This document shows positions 1-7,948 of a DNA stretch of 64,000 nucleotides, one piece after another. This stretch comes from Melioribacteraceae bacterium (GTDB lineage Bacteria > Bacteroidota > Ignavibacteria > Ignavibacteriales > Melioribacteraceae), in the NCBI GenBank assembly GCA_030584085.1, contig CP129490.1:1955511-2019510 (forward strand). Reading direction: 5' to 3'. Position numbers and translations under genes: made by a program. A model generated the notes under the pieces. That model was not told the DNA's origin. It ran no database searches and saw only the letters and a list, made by a program, of their open reading frames with translations. The first letter of the stretch is position 1. Every line of letters starts with the position of its first letter.

Positions 1-699
1 CTCAATCATTTCTCGAACTGCTTTTTCTAATCCGACAAATACAGAGCGTGCGACAACAGCTTGACCGATACTTACTTCGTCAATATCTTCAATCGCTATG
101 AATTGTTTCATATTATTGTAATTTAGTCCGTGACCGGCATTTACGCCAAGACCCAATTTTTTCGCATGTTTCGCGGCCATTCTTATTTTTTCGAGTTCAT
201 CAAACATATCTTCTTCCGAAACAGCGTTTGCATAATTACCAGTGTGAATTTCTATAAAGTCGGTTTCAATTTCGGCGGAGGCGTCTATCTGTGCAATTTC
301 CGGTTCAATAAAAAGTGAAACCGGAATTTCGGCTTCGTGCATTCTTTCAATTGTTGTCCTAAGATGATCAATATTATCGATTACATTAATTCCACCTTCT
401 GTTGTGAGTTCTTGCCTCTTTTCAGGAACGATTGTAACTAATTCCGGCTGAACATCTATTGCAATTTTGATTATCTCTTCAACGGCAGCCATTTCAAGAT
501 CTAATTTTGTAGTCAACATTTCTCGCATCAAACGCAGATCTCTTTCGTTTATATGTCTTCTATCTTCACGCAAGTGTACAACTATTCCATCAACACCATA
601 TTGTTCTGCCATTAAAGCATACGTAACAGGATCGGGATTGACTTCCATTCTTGCATTTCTTAAAAACGCAACGTGATCGACATTCAGACTAAATAACAT
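1..699 (-). CDS. pdxJ: Pyridoxine 5'-phosphate synthase PdxJ (3' end cut by window edge)
   Basis: Catalyses the last ring-closing step of de novo vitamin B6 synthesis, joining 1-deoxyxylulose 5-phosphate and 3-amino-2-oxopropyl phosphate to form pyridoxine phosphate in the cytoplasm. I translated the minus strand by hand. It begins MLFSLNVDHVAFLRNAR, which matches the family's N-terminal NxDHVAxLRxAR signature, and continues with the VHLREDRRHI and GLGVNAGHGLN motifs typical of PdxJ. The 233 codons present are nearly the family's usual 235-245, so only a few C-terminal residues lie outside the window. The ATG at 699 is preceded by an AGGTGG ribosome-binding site. It lies 56 bases downstream of the CPBP protease gene and could be the last gene of that transcription unit. 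Confidence 0.95.
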   Translation of the reverse strand, partial: MLFSLNVDHVAFLRNARMEVNPDPVTYALMAEQYGVDGIVVHLREDRRHINERDLRLMREMLTTKLDLEMAAVEEIIKIAIDVQPELVTIVPEKRQELTTEGGINVIDNIDHLRTTIERMHEAEIPVSLFIEPEIAQIDASAEIETDFIEIHTGNYANAVSEEDMFDELEKIRMAAKHAKKLGLGVNAGHGLNYNNMKQFIAIEDIDEVSIGQAVVARSVFVGLEKAVREMIE

Positions 700-755
700 T
701 CTGCCACCTATGATTTTGAATTAACGAAATAAAAATAGAGAATATTTTATATTTC

Positions 756-1547
756 TTAAAATAATCTTGATAATAATTCACTTATACTTTCAGTTTTACC
801 ACGAATAGTTGAAAAAAGATCGATTCCCAACATGATTGCAAAATGAATAAAGACTCCATATAAAAATGATCTTGTACGTAATGCAACAATTCCTAAAATT
901 ATTCCTCCGATAATCGAGCTGAAAGTTTCAAGTTCAGGTTTGCCGTTATGTAGGATAACAAACGGAATCATCTGAATAAAGACAGCATAATATCCAAACT
1001 TTTTTTCTAAACCGAACAGCATAAAACCGCGCCAAATAAATTCCCAAGCGAATAAGTAAATCAGCATGCCGATTTCATAAATAAGAAAAATCGTCCAATC
1101 ACTTTTTGCCGTTTGAAGATGTGGATACTTTGCAGCGAATTCTGGCGATGCTGAGACAAGCCAAAGAACCGGGAGCATTACTGCAATTGAAATTAACGTA
1201 ACAATAAAACCAAATTTGTAATCACCAAACTTGATTCCGTAATCGGAGATTTTTTCTTTGAAGATAAAAAGAATGATTAAAGAAGGAAGTAAAAATAAAG
1301 TGACAAAATCACCAATAAACCAGAATAAATATTCGAAGAGTTTAACAAATTGATTGTCGGCGAAATACTGATAATAAAAATTAGCTCTGAAAAATTTTCT
1401 TGAAGTGTAATACCAAGAGATAGTTTGAAGAACCGCAACAGCAAGAAAAATAATCACCACTTTTTTGTCGAGTGATTTGAGTTGATTCCATTGCTCTGCT
1501 ATTTCTTTTTTGAGTGATTGCATATCGCTTTGTGACTCTTTGTGCAC
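756..1547 (-). CDS. CPBP-family (CAAX/Abi) intramembrane metalloprotease, divergent motifs
   Basis: A 263-residue membrane protein with about six to seven hydrophobic segments, after a charged N-terminus of some 25 residues. The C-terminal half carries the CPBP layout: a motif-1 equivalent around residues 168-173 (W-E-x-x-x-R, where the family has E-E-x-x-x-R), motif 2 FxxxH at 196-200, and a third conserved histidine at about 235. The family includes CAAX prenyl-protease-like enzymes and bacteriocin self-immunity proteins. Substrates are mostly unknown. Loss of the first motif-1 glutamate makes catalytic activity uncertain. It begins 14 bases after the end of the LKR-like gene, so it is probably co-transcribed. 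A second in-frame ATG eight codons in is a possible alternative start. Confidence 0.75.
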   Translation of the reverse strand: MHKESQSDMQSLKKEIAEQWNQLKSLDKKVVIIFLAVAVLQTISWYYTSRKFFRANFYYQYFADNQFVKLFEYLFWFIGDFVTLFLLPSLIILFIFKEKISDYGIKFGDYKFGFIVTLISIAVMLPVLWLVSASPEFAAKYPHLQTAKSDWTIFLIYEIGMLIYLFAWEFIWRGFMLFGLEKKFGYYAVFIQMIPFVILHNGKPELETFSSIIGGIILGIVALRTRSFLYGVFIHFAIMLGIDLFSTIRGKTESISELLSRLF

Positions 1548-1561
1548 TTAGTGGTTAATAA

Positions 1562-2842
1562 TTAATTTGCCAAATATTCTTCCAAATACTTAAAGTTTGG
1601 TGTCAACTCACCTTTATAAACAACACATGCATTTTTTAATTCATCGCTTAAATTCAATTGCTCAAAATCCTTTGAATAATCTGCTTCAAATAATTTTGGG
1701 ACTAACGGCATCAATGATTTACTGAACCATTCGGAAGATTCAACCGGAATTTCCGCGGGCAGATTATCAACTGTCATTAGCGCAATTCCGTTTCCGCGAA
1801 ATCCATCTTCAATTGAGTTTGTTTTAGGATCGTAAATGAAAACGGGATTTCCGGAAAGTGTTGCTTTTTCTGTCATTTCTATTGAGCCGTTTATGTCACA
1901 ACTTAAATCTGCAATTGCAATTAAGTTTTTAAGATAATTATTTGCAATAAATTCTTTTGTAACTAATCGTGGATATTTTTCTTCCCAATAAATTGCGTTG
2001 ACCAATAAATTTACCTTAGGTAAATATTGATCAAACTTAGACTGATATTTTTCCGGTTCGTTGTAGTATTCTTCTAAGTCAAAATTACTTCCGTCAATCC
2101 GTTCAACAATATCTTCTTCTTTGAAAACAACTTTATAGATTTTGTTTTTTTCTAACTTGACAGTAACTAACTCACTTGGCGAAATTTGTGTCACCGGAAG
2201 TAAATCTATTATTTTTTGTGCACCGATTGATACATTTCCATAACCTGTAATTCCTATAACTAACGGATTTATTTCATCAGGTAATTCTAAATTTTCTCCC
2301 AACATTTTGATTTCTTCCTTGGCTGTTTCCAAGTCGGGATAATCTTTTGCTTGCTTTATTTTTTCAAATGGATTTGGAGTTCCTAACGCACTTAATCTTT
2401 TCCCGAGAGTAGACAAACCATTAACCATTCCGGCATAACCGGCATGTCTACCAAAGAAAACGAGTCTTCGATCATTTTCATCTTTAATGGGTTCATAATC
2501 AATAAGTGTGCATTTTTTATCGATGAGGATTTGAAGCAAAGGCATATTGTATGGCTGCCCTTTAATCGTGTGAGAGAAGAATAAATAGATTTTATTCTCG
2601 AGAATATGTTTTATAGGAATTTCTTTTACGGCAAGAATGATTTCAGCTTCATCAAGAATTTCTCTCGCTTCAGCTCCGGCATCAATGTAGTCTTGATCGT
2701 CAAAAATTCTTTTTTCACATAATTGGAATAAAGTTTTAATTCCAAAATTCTTACTTAGTTCAGATACGGCTGTGGGAGTTAAGGTTACCCTTCGCTCCCA
2801 CTTATTTTTTATTTCTTTTCTTATACCGAGTATCTTTTTCAT
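1562..2842 (-). CDS. Lysine-ketoglutarate reductase-like protein (saccharopine dehydrogenase/alanine dehydrogenase fold)
   Basis: About 426 residues that resemble the N-terminal lysine:2-oxoglutarate reductase half of the bifunctional eukaryotic AASS enzyme. Shared features include the opening IRKEIKNKWERR, the FFSHTIKGQ segment, the FGRHAGYAGMVNGL segment and a nucleotide-binding GITGYGNVSIGAQ loop near residue 200. In that family the reaction is lysine plus 2-oxoglutarate plus NADPH to saccharopine. The saccharopine dehydrogenase half is absent and I do not see it elsewhere in the window. A TTG three codons upstream is possible, but the ATG at 2842 gives the family-like N-terminus. The gene lies 14 bases after the ALDH7 gene, which acts on the semialdehyde of the same pathway. 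Substrate is inferred from homology and context. Confidence 0.78.
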   Translation of the reverse strand: MKKILGIRKEIKNKWERRVTLTPTAVSELSKNFGIKTLFQLCEKRIFDDQDYIDAGAEAREILDEAEIILAVKEIPIKHILENKIYLFFSHTIKGQPYNMPLLQILIDKKCTLIDYEPIKDENDRRLVFFGRHAGYAGMVNGLSTLGKRLSALGTPNPFEKIKQAKDYPDLETAKEEIKMLGENLELPDEINPLVIGITGYGNVSIGAQKIIDLLPVTQISPSELVTVKLEKNKIYKVVFKEEDIVERIDGSNFDLEEYYNEPEKYQSKFDQYLPKVNLLVNAIYWEEKYPRLVTKEFIANNYLKNLIAIADLSCDINGSIEMTEKATLSGNPVFIYDPKTNSIEDGFRGNGIALMTVDNLPAEIPVESSEWFSKSLMPLVPKLFEADYSKDFEQLNLSDELKNACVVYKGELTPNFKYLEEYLAN

Positions 2843-2856
2843 TAGCCTCAATATAG

Positions 2857-4389
2857 TTATATATCGAATTTAATACCTTGTGCCAGAGGTAATTCTTTTC
2901 CGAAATTAATTGTATTTGTTTGGCGACGCATATATGCTTTCCATGCATCAGAACCTGACTCACGACCTCCGCCGGTTTCTTTTTCACCACCAAATGCTCC
3001 ACCGATTTCCGCACCGGATGTTCCGATGTTAACATTTGCAATTCCACAGTCACTTCCCCATGCTGATAGGAATTCTTCTGTTTCTCTTACATCGGTTGAG
3101 AAAATGGCAGATGATAGTCCTTGTACAACATTATTTTGTATTTCAATAGCATTGCTGACTTCACCCGAATATTTAATTAAATATAGTAACGGAGCGAATG
3201 TTTCTTCTTGAACAATTTGAAAATGGTTTTCTACTTCGGCAATTGCCGGTTTAACATAACAACCGGATTCATAACCTTCACCTTGCAAAACTTCACCGCC
3301 AAAAATTATTTTACCGCCTTCTTCTTTTACTTTTTTGATTGCGTTTGTGAAATCTTCAACTGCAGCTTTATCGATGAGCGGGCCAACATGATTCGAAGCA
3401 TCCAATGATGTCCCGATTTTCAATGTGGCGTATGCTTTTAGTAATGAGTCTTTTACTTTATCATAGATTGATTCATGCAAGATAATTCTTCTAGTTGATG
3501 TGCATCTCTGTCCGGCAGTTCCAACCGCACCAAAAACTATTGCTGGGATAGCAATTTTAAGATCAGCATTTGGAGTTAAAATTATCGCATTATTACCGCC
3601 AAGCTCCAGTATTGTTCTTCCGAATCTTTTTGATACAACCTGTGCTGCATGTCTTCCAACCGATGTAGATCCAGTAACAGAAATTAACGGAACTCTTTTA
3701 TCATTCAGCATTCTTTCGCCTACAGTTTTTCCTCTACCAATTACGAGTGAGAATAAACCTTCGGGCAATTCGTTTTCTTTAATAACGTCAGCAAGAATGT
3801 TTTGAACTGCAATTGCAGTTAACGGTACTTTGGATGAAGGTTTCCAAATGTTTGTATCACCGCAGACTGTCGCAATCATTGCATTCCACGACCAAACTGC
3901 AACCGGAAAATTAAATGCGCTAATCGTTCCGACAATTCCAAGCGGATGATATTGATCATACATTCTATGATTTGGTCTTTCGGACTGCATGGTAAAACCG
4001 TAGAGTTGACGAGAAAGACCAACTGAAAAATCACAAATATCAATCATCTCTTGTACTTCGCCCAATCCTTCCTGCAAAGATTTACCCATTTCGTATGAGA
4101 CTAATTTGCCAAGCGGTTCTTTGAATTTTCGTAATTGTTGTCCTACAAGTCTAACAACTTCACCTCTTTTGGGTGCGGGTATTCTTCTCCACTTTAGAAA
4201 TGCTTCATGAGATATTTTTGCAACGGTTTCATAATCTTCTTCCGATGCTTGATAAACTGTCGCGATATGTTTTCCATCAACCGGTGATTTGACGTCTAAT
4301 TTATCACCTGATTTTTGTCCATACCACTTTAATCCAGTAGATGCACCAAGATTTTCATCTTTGATTCCAAGTACTTTTAAGAAATCCAT
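2857..4389 (-). CDS. ALDH7-family alpha-aminoadipate-semialdehyde dehydrogenase
   Basis: NAD(P)-dependent aldehyde dehydrogenase, about 510 residues, most like ALDH7A1 (antiquitin) and bacterial Pcd/AmaB. It would oxidise 2-aminoadipate 6-semialdehyde, or its cyclic piperideine form, to 2-aminoadipate in lysine breakdown. Supporting motifs are LELGGNNAI with the general-base glutamate, GTAGQRCTSTRR with the catalytic cysteine, the FNFPVAVWSWN substrate segment, and the family-specific GAFGGEKETGGGRESGSDAW near the C-terminus. An ATG four codons upstream (4401) exists, but a GGAGG sits between the two and is correctly spaced for the ATG at 4389, so I choose 4389. It lies between the Rrf2 regulator and the LKR-like gene, all on the minus strand, with the lysine aminotransferase on the other side. 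Confidence 0.9.
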   Translation of the reverse strand: MDFLKVLGIKDENLGASTGLKWYGQKSGDKLDVKSPVDGKHIATVYQASEEDYETVAKISHEAFLKWRRIPAPKRGEVVRLVGQQLRKFKEPLGKLVSYEMGKSLQEGLGEVQEMIDICDFSVGLSRQLYGFTMQSERPNHRMYDQYHPLGIVGTISAFNFPVAVWSWNAMIATVCGDTNIWKPSSKVPLTAIAVQNILADVIKENELPEGLFSLVIGRGKTVGERMLNDKRVPLISVTGSTSVGRHAAQVVSKRFGRTILELGGNNAIILTPNADLKIAIPAIVFGAVGTAGQRCTSTRRIILHESIYDKVKDSLLKAYATLKIGTSLDASNHVGPLIDKAAVEDFTNAIKKVKEEGGKIIFGGEVLQGEGYESGCYVKPAIAEVENHFQIVQEETFAPLLYLIKYSGEVSNAIEIQNNVVQGLSSAIFSTDVRETEEFLSAWGSDCGIANVNIGTSGAEIGGAFGGEKETGGGRESGSDAWKAYMRRQTNTINFGKELPLAQGIKFDI

Positions 4390-4408
4390 TTTTTCCTCCA
4401 TATCAAAA

Positions 4409-4843
4409 TCATTTAAATGATGATTTGATTCCGGTTTGTTTCATTATTGATAGTAAGTTTATTTTTTTCATTTTGTTTTCGATATCAACTTGCACATCAG
4501 CAAAGAGATTTAAAAAATATTTATTAAATGTCTGTGAAACATTTTTCTGTTTACCGCCATTTTTGTTTACATCTAAATGGAATGCTTTTCTGTCTTCAAT
4601 AGCGCAGTAAATCTCTTGAAGATGCAAAACTTTCGGATCTTTATTTAATAAAAATCCTCCACTTGTACCCTGCGTACTTTTTACGATGTCACTTTTAGTC
4701 AGCAAAGACATCAATCTTCGCAGCTTCGATGCATTTGTTCCAATATATTCTGCGATCTGCGAACTGTTCTGTGGAATTGGATGTTTGGATGCTAAATAAC
4801 TTAACGCTTTGACTGATGTTGATAATTTTGTAGATGCTGACAT
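4409..4843 (-). CDS. Rrf2-family transcriptional regulator
   Basis: A 144-residue DNA-binding protein. Residues 1-80 form the Rrf2 winged helix: a start like KLSTSVKALSYLA, a recognition region around ASKLRRLMSLLTKS, and the wing motif STQGTSGGFLLNKDP. Iron-sulfur members such as IscR and NsrR have three clustered cysteines near residues 90-105. Here only one cysteine (in YCAIED) is visible, so it probably does not bind an Fe-S cluster in the usual way. It lies 19 bases upstream of the ALDH7 start on the same strand and is a good candidate to control the lysine-degradation genes. The ligand is unknown. Confidence 0.85.
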   Translation of the reverse strand: MSASTKLSTSVKALSYLASKHPIPQNSSQIAEYIGTNASKLRRLMSLLTKSDIVKSTQGTSGGFLLNKDPKVLHLQEIYCAIEDRKAFHLDVNKNGGKQKNVSQTFNKYFLNLFADVQVDIENKMKKINLLSIMKQTGIKSSFK

Positions 4844-4954
4844 AATTTTCTTTATTTGTTACAGTAAGTGTAACATATTCAGAATTGAAAGGCAAGTCAT
4901 TATTGTAAAACGATCATCCATGGTCGAATATTTTGGACTAACAAATTTATGGGT

Positions 4955-4976
4955 AAGCGACGAGGGATCGTCGCTT
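4955..4976. terminator. Hairpin at the 3' end of the lipoprotein gene
   Basis: Perfect 9-bp inverted repeat AAGCGACGA / TCGTCGCTT with a four-base GGGA loop, reaching the stop codon of the minus-strand lipoprotein gene. There is no strong T-run on either side, so it is a weak terminator candidate or a 3'-end stabilising hairpin. Confidence 0.4.
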
Positions 4977-5572
4977 TACAGAAGTTTAATCGATCCAATC
5001 GATTGAAGAATCTTTTGATATTCAGTATCAAAGAAATTTTTTCGGGAAGTGTATTCGAATTGAATTATCTCATTAAATTTATTCTGGAAAACAATTCTCT
5101 TTGATACGATTGTTCCTCTATCTATAGAAAATTGCGTGAATTTTATTCCGTCTTTACTAAATTGATCGATTTCATAATCTGTTTCAATACTCTTTTTTGA
5201 TACTAATATTTGGGAATAATAATTCATCACACTCGGATTGTTAACTAACGAATCGGGAGGAATAACTTTACCTAAACTCAAAACCGAATTTGTAGAATCA
5301 TCAAAGTAGACGTAACTTGGACTAAAAATAAAATCACCATCAAATCCTTTGGTATTTCCTCTTCCTTCAATTCTTTTCGAAATCTCTGTATTTCGCAAAT
5401 CCCATTTTATTGGCGAGGCAAAAGTAATTCCTAGATCAAAATCGGTTGTTTTGGGAGATAAAAATGAGTTTTCCTGAGAGAAGAATATTTTTGATGGGAT
5501 CTTGTCCTCATCACAAGAACTAAACAATAAAATGAAAAGTAGTGTAATTAATATGTAAAAATATCGTTTCAC
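4976..5572 (-). CDS. Putative lipoprotein of unknown function
   Basis: A 198-residue protein with a clear lipoprotein signal: MKRYFYILITLLFILLF followed by a lipobox-like SSC at about residues 18-20, so export and lipidation are expected. The mature part is rich in beta-prone and polar residues, with no motif I recognise. The C-terminal third (roughly residues 130-190, with TDYEIDQFSKDG and YQKILQSIGSIKLL) resembles small periplasmic beta-sheet modules that end in an S-I-K-type strand, but I cannot name a family. It is transcribed away from the lysine aminotransferase gene and follows no other gene on its strand. Confidence 0.7.
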   Translation of the reverse strand: MKRYFYILITLLFILLFSSCDEDKIPSKIFFSQENSFLSPKTTDFDLGITFASPIKWDLRNTEISKRIEGRGNTKGFDGDFIFSPSYVYFDDSTNSVLSLGKVIPPDSLVNNPSVMNYYSQILVSKKSIETDYEIDQFSKDGIKFTQFSIDRGTIVSKRIVFQNKFNEIIQFEYTSRKNFFDTEYQKILQSIGSIKLL

Positions 5573-5669
5573 ATTCGTATCAAAATTAGAACTAAATATA
5601 AGAATATTTTTTTGATATTGACTTGCCGGAAGTTAATTTATAAGTTTCAATCAAACAAATAGGTTATTT

Positions 5670-5756
5670 ATGCAGCATTACAAAGATTTCCATAAAATAA
5701 CCGGATTAAAATCCCTCAAAAGTTACGTAGTTTCCCGCTTCGAACACGTATTCTAA
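5670..5756 (+). CDS. Possible 28-residue leader peptide upstream of lat
   Basis: An ATG-initiated reading frame that starts MQHYKDFHKITGLKSLKS and ends FEHVF, lying entirely within the 5' leader of the lysine aminotransferase gene. A weak AGG lies 7-9 bases before the ATG. A TTGACT box at 5618-5623, with AT-rich sequence 15-17 bases downstream, could be its promoter. There is no terminator hairpin between it and lat that would make a classical attenuator, and the peptide is not enriched in lysine beyond 4 of 28 residues. It may be a chance frame. Confidence 0.25.
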   Translation: MQHYKDFHKITGLKSLKSYVVSRFEHVF

Positions 5757-5840
5757 TCCTCATAACATAAGTACCAAATTCAATTAGTTCTCACGATTTA
5801 CAAAGAATTAATTCTTTTTATTTATAAAAGCGGAGTAAAT

Positions 5841-7181
5841 ATGAACAATGAAACTCTTAAACAGAGCGAAGAAATTGTAAAAGCCGAAGATGTTCACAAA
5901 ATTATCAGTCAAAGAATGTTAGCCGATGGAATGAAATTAGTCCTTGATTTGGAAAACAGCCATGATTTAAAAATAGTCGATTCAAGAAACGGTGATGAGT
6001 ATTTGGACATGTTTTCATTTTTTGCTTCTTCCCCACTTGGATTGAATCATCCAAAATTGAACAACGAAGATTTTATTAGCAGAATCGGAAAAGCAGCATT
6101 GACAAAACCCTCAAACTCTGATGTTTATACAAAAGAAATGGCTCACTTTGTTAAAACATTTAGTGAAGTAGCCGTGCCGGATCATTTCAAACATTTGTTT
6201 TTCATCGCCGGTGGTTCACTCGCTGTCGAGAATGGATTGAAAACTGCATTCGATTGGAAAATCCGAAAGAATTTTGAAAAAGGTTATAAAGAAGAAAAAG
6301 GAACTCAAGTAATTCATTTTAAGGATGCATTTCACGGTAGATCAGGTTACACAATGTCATTAACCAATACCGATCCGAATAAGATAATGTACTTCCCGAA
6401 ATTCAATTGGCCGAGAATAACAAATCCAAAAATCAAATTTCCATTGGATGATAACTTAAAAGAGATAATCAAGTTAGAAGAAATTGCGATAAATGAAATT
6501 TATGAGGCAATTAAATATAACGAAGATGATATTGCTGCAATTATTGTTGAACCGATTCAAGCAGAAGGCGGTGATATATTCTTTCGAAAAGAATTCTTTA
6601 TAAAACTAAGAGAAATTGCAGACGAGAACGATATCATGTTGATGTTTGATGAAGTTCAAACCGGAATTGGTCTGACCGGCAAAATGTGGGCTTATGAACA
6701 TTATGTAAAACCGGATATAGTTGCTTTCGGGAAAAAAATGCAAGTCTGCGGAATTATGGTAAGCGACAGAGTTGATGAGGTCGAAAACAATGTCTTCCAT
6801 AAATCAAGCCGAATAAATTCCACTTGGGGAGGAAACTTAGTTGACATGGTTCGTTCACAGAAATTCTTAGAAATTATTCATGAAGAAAATCTGGTTGAAA
6901 ATTCAAAAGTAGTTGGTGAATATCTACTACATAACTTGCAAGAATTACAAATTCAATTTCCGGAATTGGTTTCACAAGCACGCGGACTTGGATTAATGTG
7001 TTCGTTTGATCTCCCGACTCCGGATATAAGAAATAAATTCCTCGATGAATTGTACAATAATAAAGTTCTTATGTTGGGTTGCGGGAAAAGATCGGTAAGA
7101 TTCCGTCCACCTCTAAACGTTGCCGAAAAACATATTGATGAGGCGGTAAGTATCATTAAAAAAGTACTTGCAAAGATTTAA
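5841..7181 (+). CDS. lat: L-lysine 6-transaminase (lysine epsilon-aminotransferase)
   Basis: Class III PLP-dependent aminotransferase, 446 residues. It moves the epsilon-amino group of lysine to 2-oxoglutarate, giving 2-aminoadipate 6-semialdehyde and glutamate, and so feeds the ALDH7 enzyme encoded divergently next door. Visible features are the N-terminal DMFSFFASSPLGLNHP segment typical of LAT, the EPIQAEGGD motif, the DEVQTG metal/PLP-aspartate motif and the PLP-lysine region FGKKMQVCG (K298/K299), which is characteristic of lysine rather than ornithine aminotransferases. The start is set by a GGAG 7-10 bases upstream. A 270-base leader separates it from the divergent lipoprotein gene, and a strong terminator follows. 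Confidence 0.9.
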   Translation: MNNETLKQSEEIVKAEDVHKIISQRMLADGMKLVLDLENSHDLKIVDSRNGDEYLDMFSFFASSPLGLNHPKLNNEDFISRIGKAALTKPSNSDVYTKEMAHFVKTFSEVAVPDHFKHLFFIAGGSLAVENGLKTAFDWKIRKNFEKGYKEEKGTQVIHFKDAFHGRSGYTMSLTNTDPNKIMYFPKFNWPRITNPKIKFPLDDNLKEIIKLEEIAINEIYEAIKYNEDDIAAIIVEPIQAEGGDIFFRKEFFIKLREIADENDIMLMFDEVQTGIGLTGKMWAYEHYVKPDIVAFGKKMQVCGIMVSDRVDEVENNVFHKSSRINSTWGGNLVDMVRSQKFLEIIHEENLVENSKVVGEYLLHNLQELQIQFPELVSQARGLGLMCSFDLPTPDIRNKFLDELYNNKVLMLGCGKRSVRFRPPLNVAEKHIDEAVSIIKKVLAKI

Positions 7182-7189
7182 CTGAAGAG

Positions 7190-7209
7190 ATTCCCGCTTT
7201 CGCGGGAAT
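7190..7209. repeat. REP-like palindrome directly after lat
   Basis: Perfect 8-bp stem ATTCCCGC / GCGGGAAT with loop TTTC, nine bases past the lat stop codon and without a T-run. It has the look of dispersed REP-type extragenic palindromes. I saw only this copy in the window. It may act as a 3' stabiliser ahead of the true terminator. Confidence 0.5.
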
Positions 7210-7226
7210 GACATAAAATATTAGTC

Positions 7227-7260
7227 ATCCCCACATATTTTTAGTGGGGATCTTTTTTTT
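7227..7260 (+). terminator. Rho-independent terminator of lat
   Basis: Stem ATCCCCAC / GTGGGGAT (8 bp, 9-base loop) followed after one C by eight T residues: a textbook intrinsic terminator for the plus-strand aminotransferase transcript. Confidence 0.9.
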
Positions 7261-7308
7261 ACGTAGCGACAAAAACATTATTCTATTCCCTTTTTTTATA
7301 TTCACTCT

Positions 7309-7941
7309 GTGAAAAAATATTTTATTGTTTTAATAATTCCATACTGTTTATTCTCTCAACCGCTTGATGAAAGCGTCAGCAAGTTATCGGAATATATTAT
7401 CTCACCGCATTTTGAAAATATAATAAGAGTCAATAATGATATTGATGCATTGGATTCATTGTTTATTGAAGCAGTTAAATATCAGAATGGTGATGTTTCT
7501 GAAGCTTTGTTAACTATCGCATTTTCCGCATTGGCTTTTCAATATTTACCGATCCAAGTCCCCATAATTGGCTTGAAACTTAATCTACCACTATCTCATG
7601 TTGACGAAAAGTTATTTCAAAAAAAAATTGATAATCTACCTAAAAACCTATTCTTTAATTCACCGAAAAGTAAATTCGGTGATAAAGATAAAATTGCTCA
7701 TTTCTTTGGAAGTGCTTATTTATCTAACACGGTAACTTTATTCAAACTTTCCAAATTTATGGGTATCTTTGTTGAGTTTTTTGAAGCTGCGTTTAAAGTA
7801 GAGGGTTTTCTTGATTACCGCGATATGAAAATTAATAATCTCGGGGAACTATACGGAATTGCGCTAAGAGAAAATCAAAACTTGTTGCCTTCAGAAATAT
7901 TAAGAGTTTATAATTTATTTTACTTTCGACTAACCAACTGA
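7309..7941 (+). CDS. Exported protein of unknown function
   Basis: A 210-residue protein with a GTG start. An N-terminal hydrophobic segment (residues 4-15) ends in FSQ, the usual signal-peptidase-I look in this genome. The middle holds a hydrophobic stretch at about 67-90 and the segment DKIAHFFGSAYLSNT at about 124-138. That segment recalls the short D-K-x-x-H-F motif of YfiM/DUF2279-like exported proteins, but the match is too short to name the protein. It lies 7 bases upstream of the response-regulator gene and is probably co-transcribed with it and the HIT protein. Confidence 0.65.
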   Translation: MKKYFIVLIIPYCLFSQPLDESVSKLSEYIISPHFENIIRVNNDIDALDSLFIEAVKYQNGDVSEALLTIAFSALAFQYLPIQVPIIGLKLNLPLSHVDEKLFQKKIDNLPKNLFFNSPKSKFGDKDKIAHFFGSAYLSNTVTLFKLSKFMGIFVEFFEAAFKVEGFLDYRDMKINNLGELYGIALRENQNLLPSEILRVYNLFYFRLTN

Positions 7942-7948
7942 GTTATAT

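Noticed and set aside
2802-3053. 83-residue minus-strand frame bridging the LKR-like and ALDH7 genes
   Set aside because: It overlaps two well-supported genes in another frame and has no motif, so it is a chance frame.
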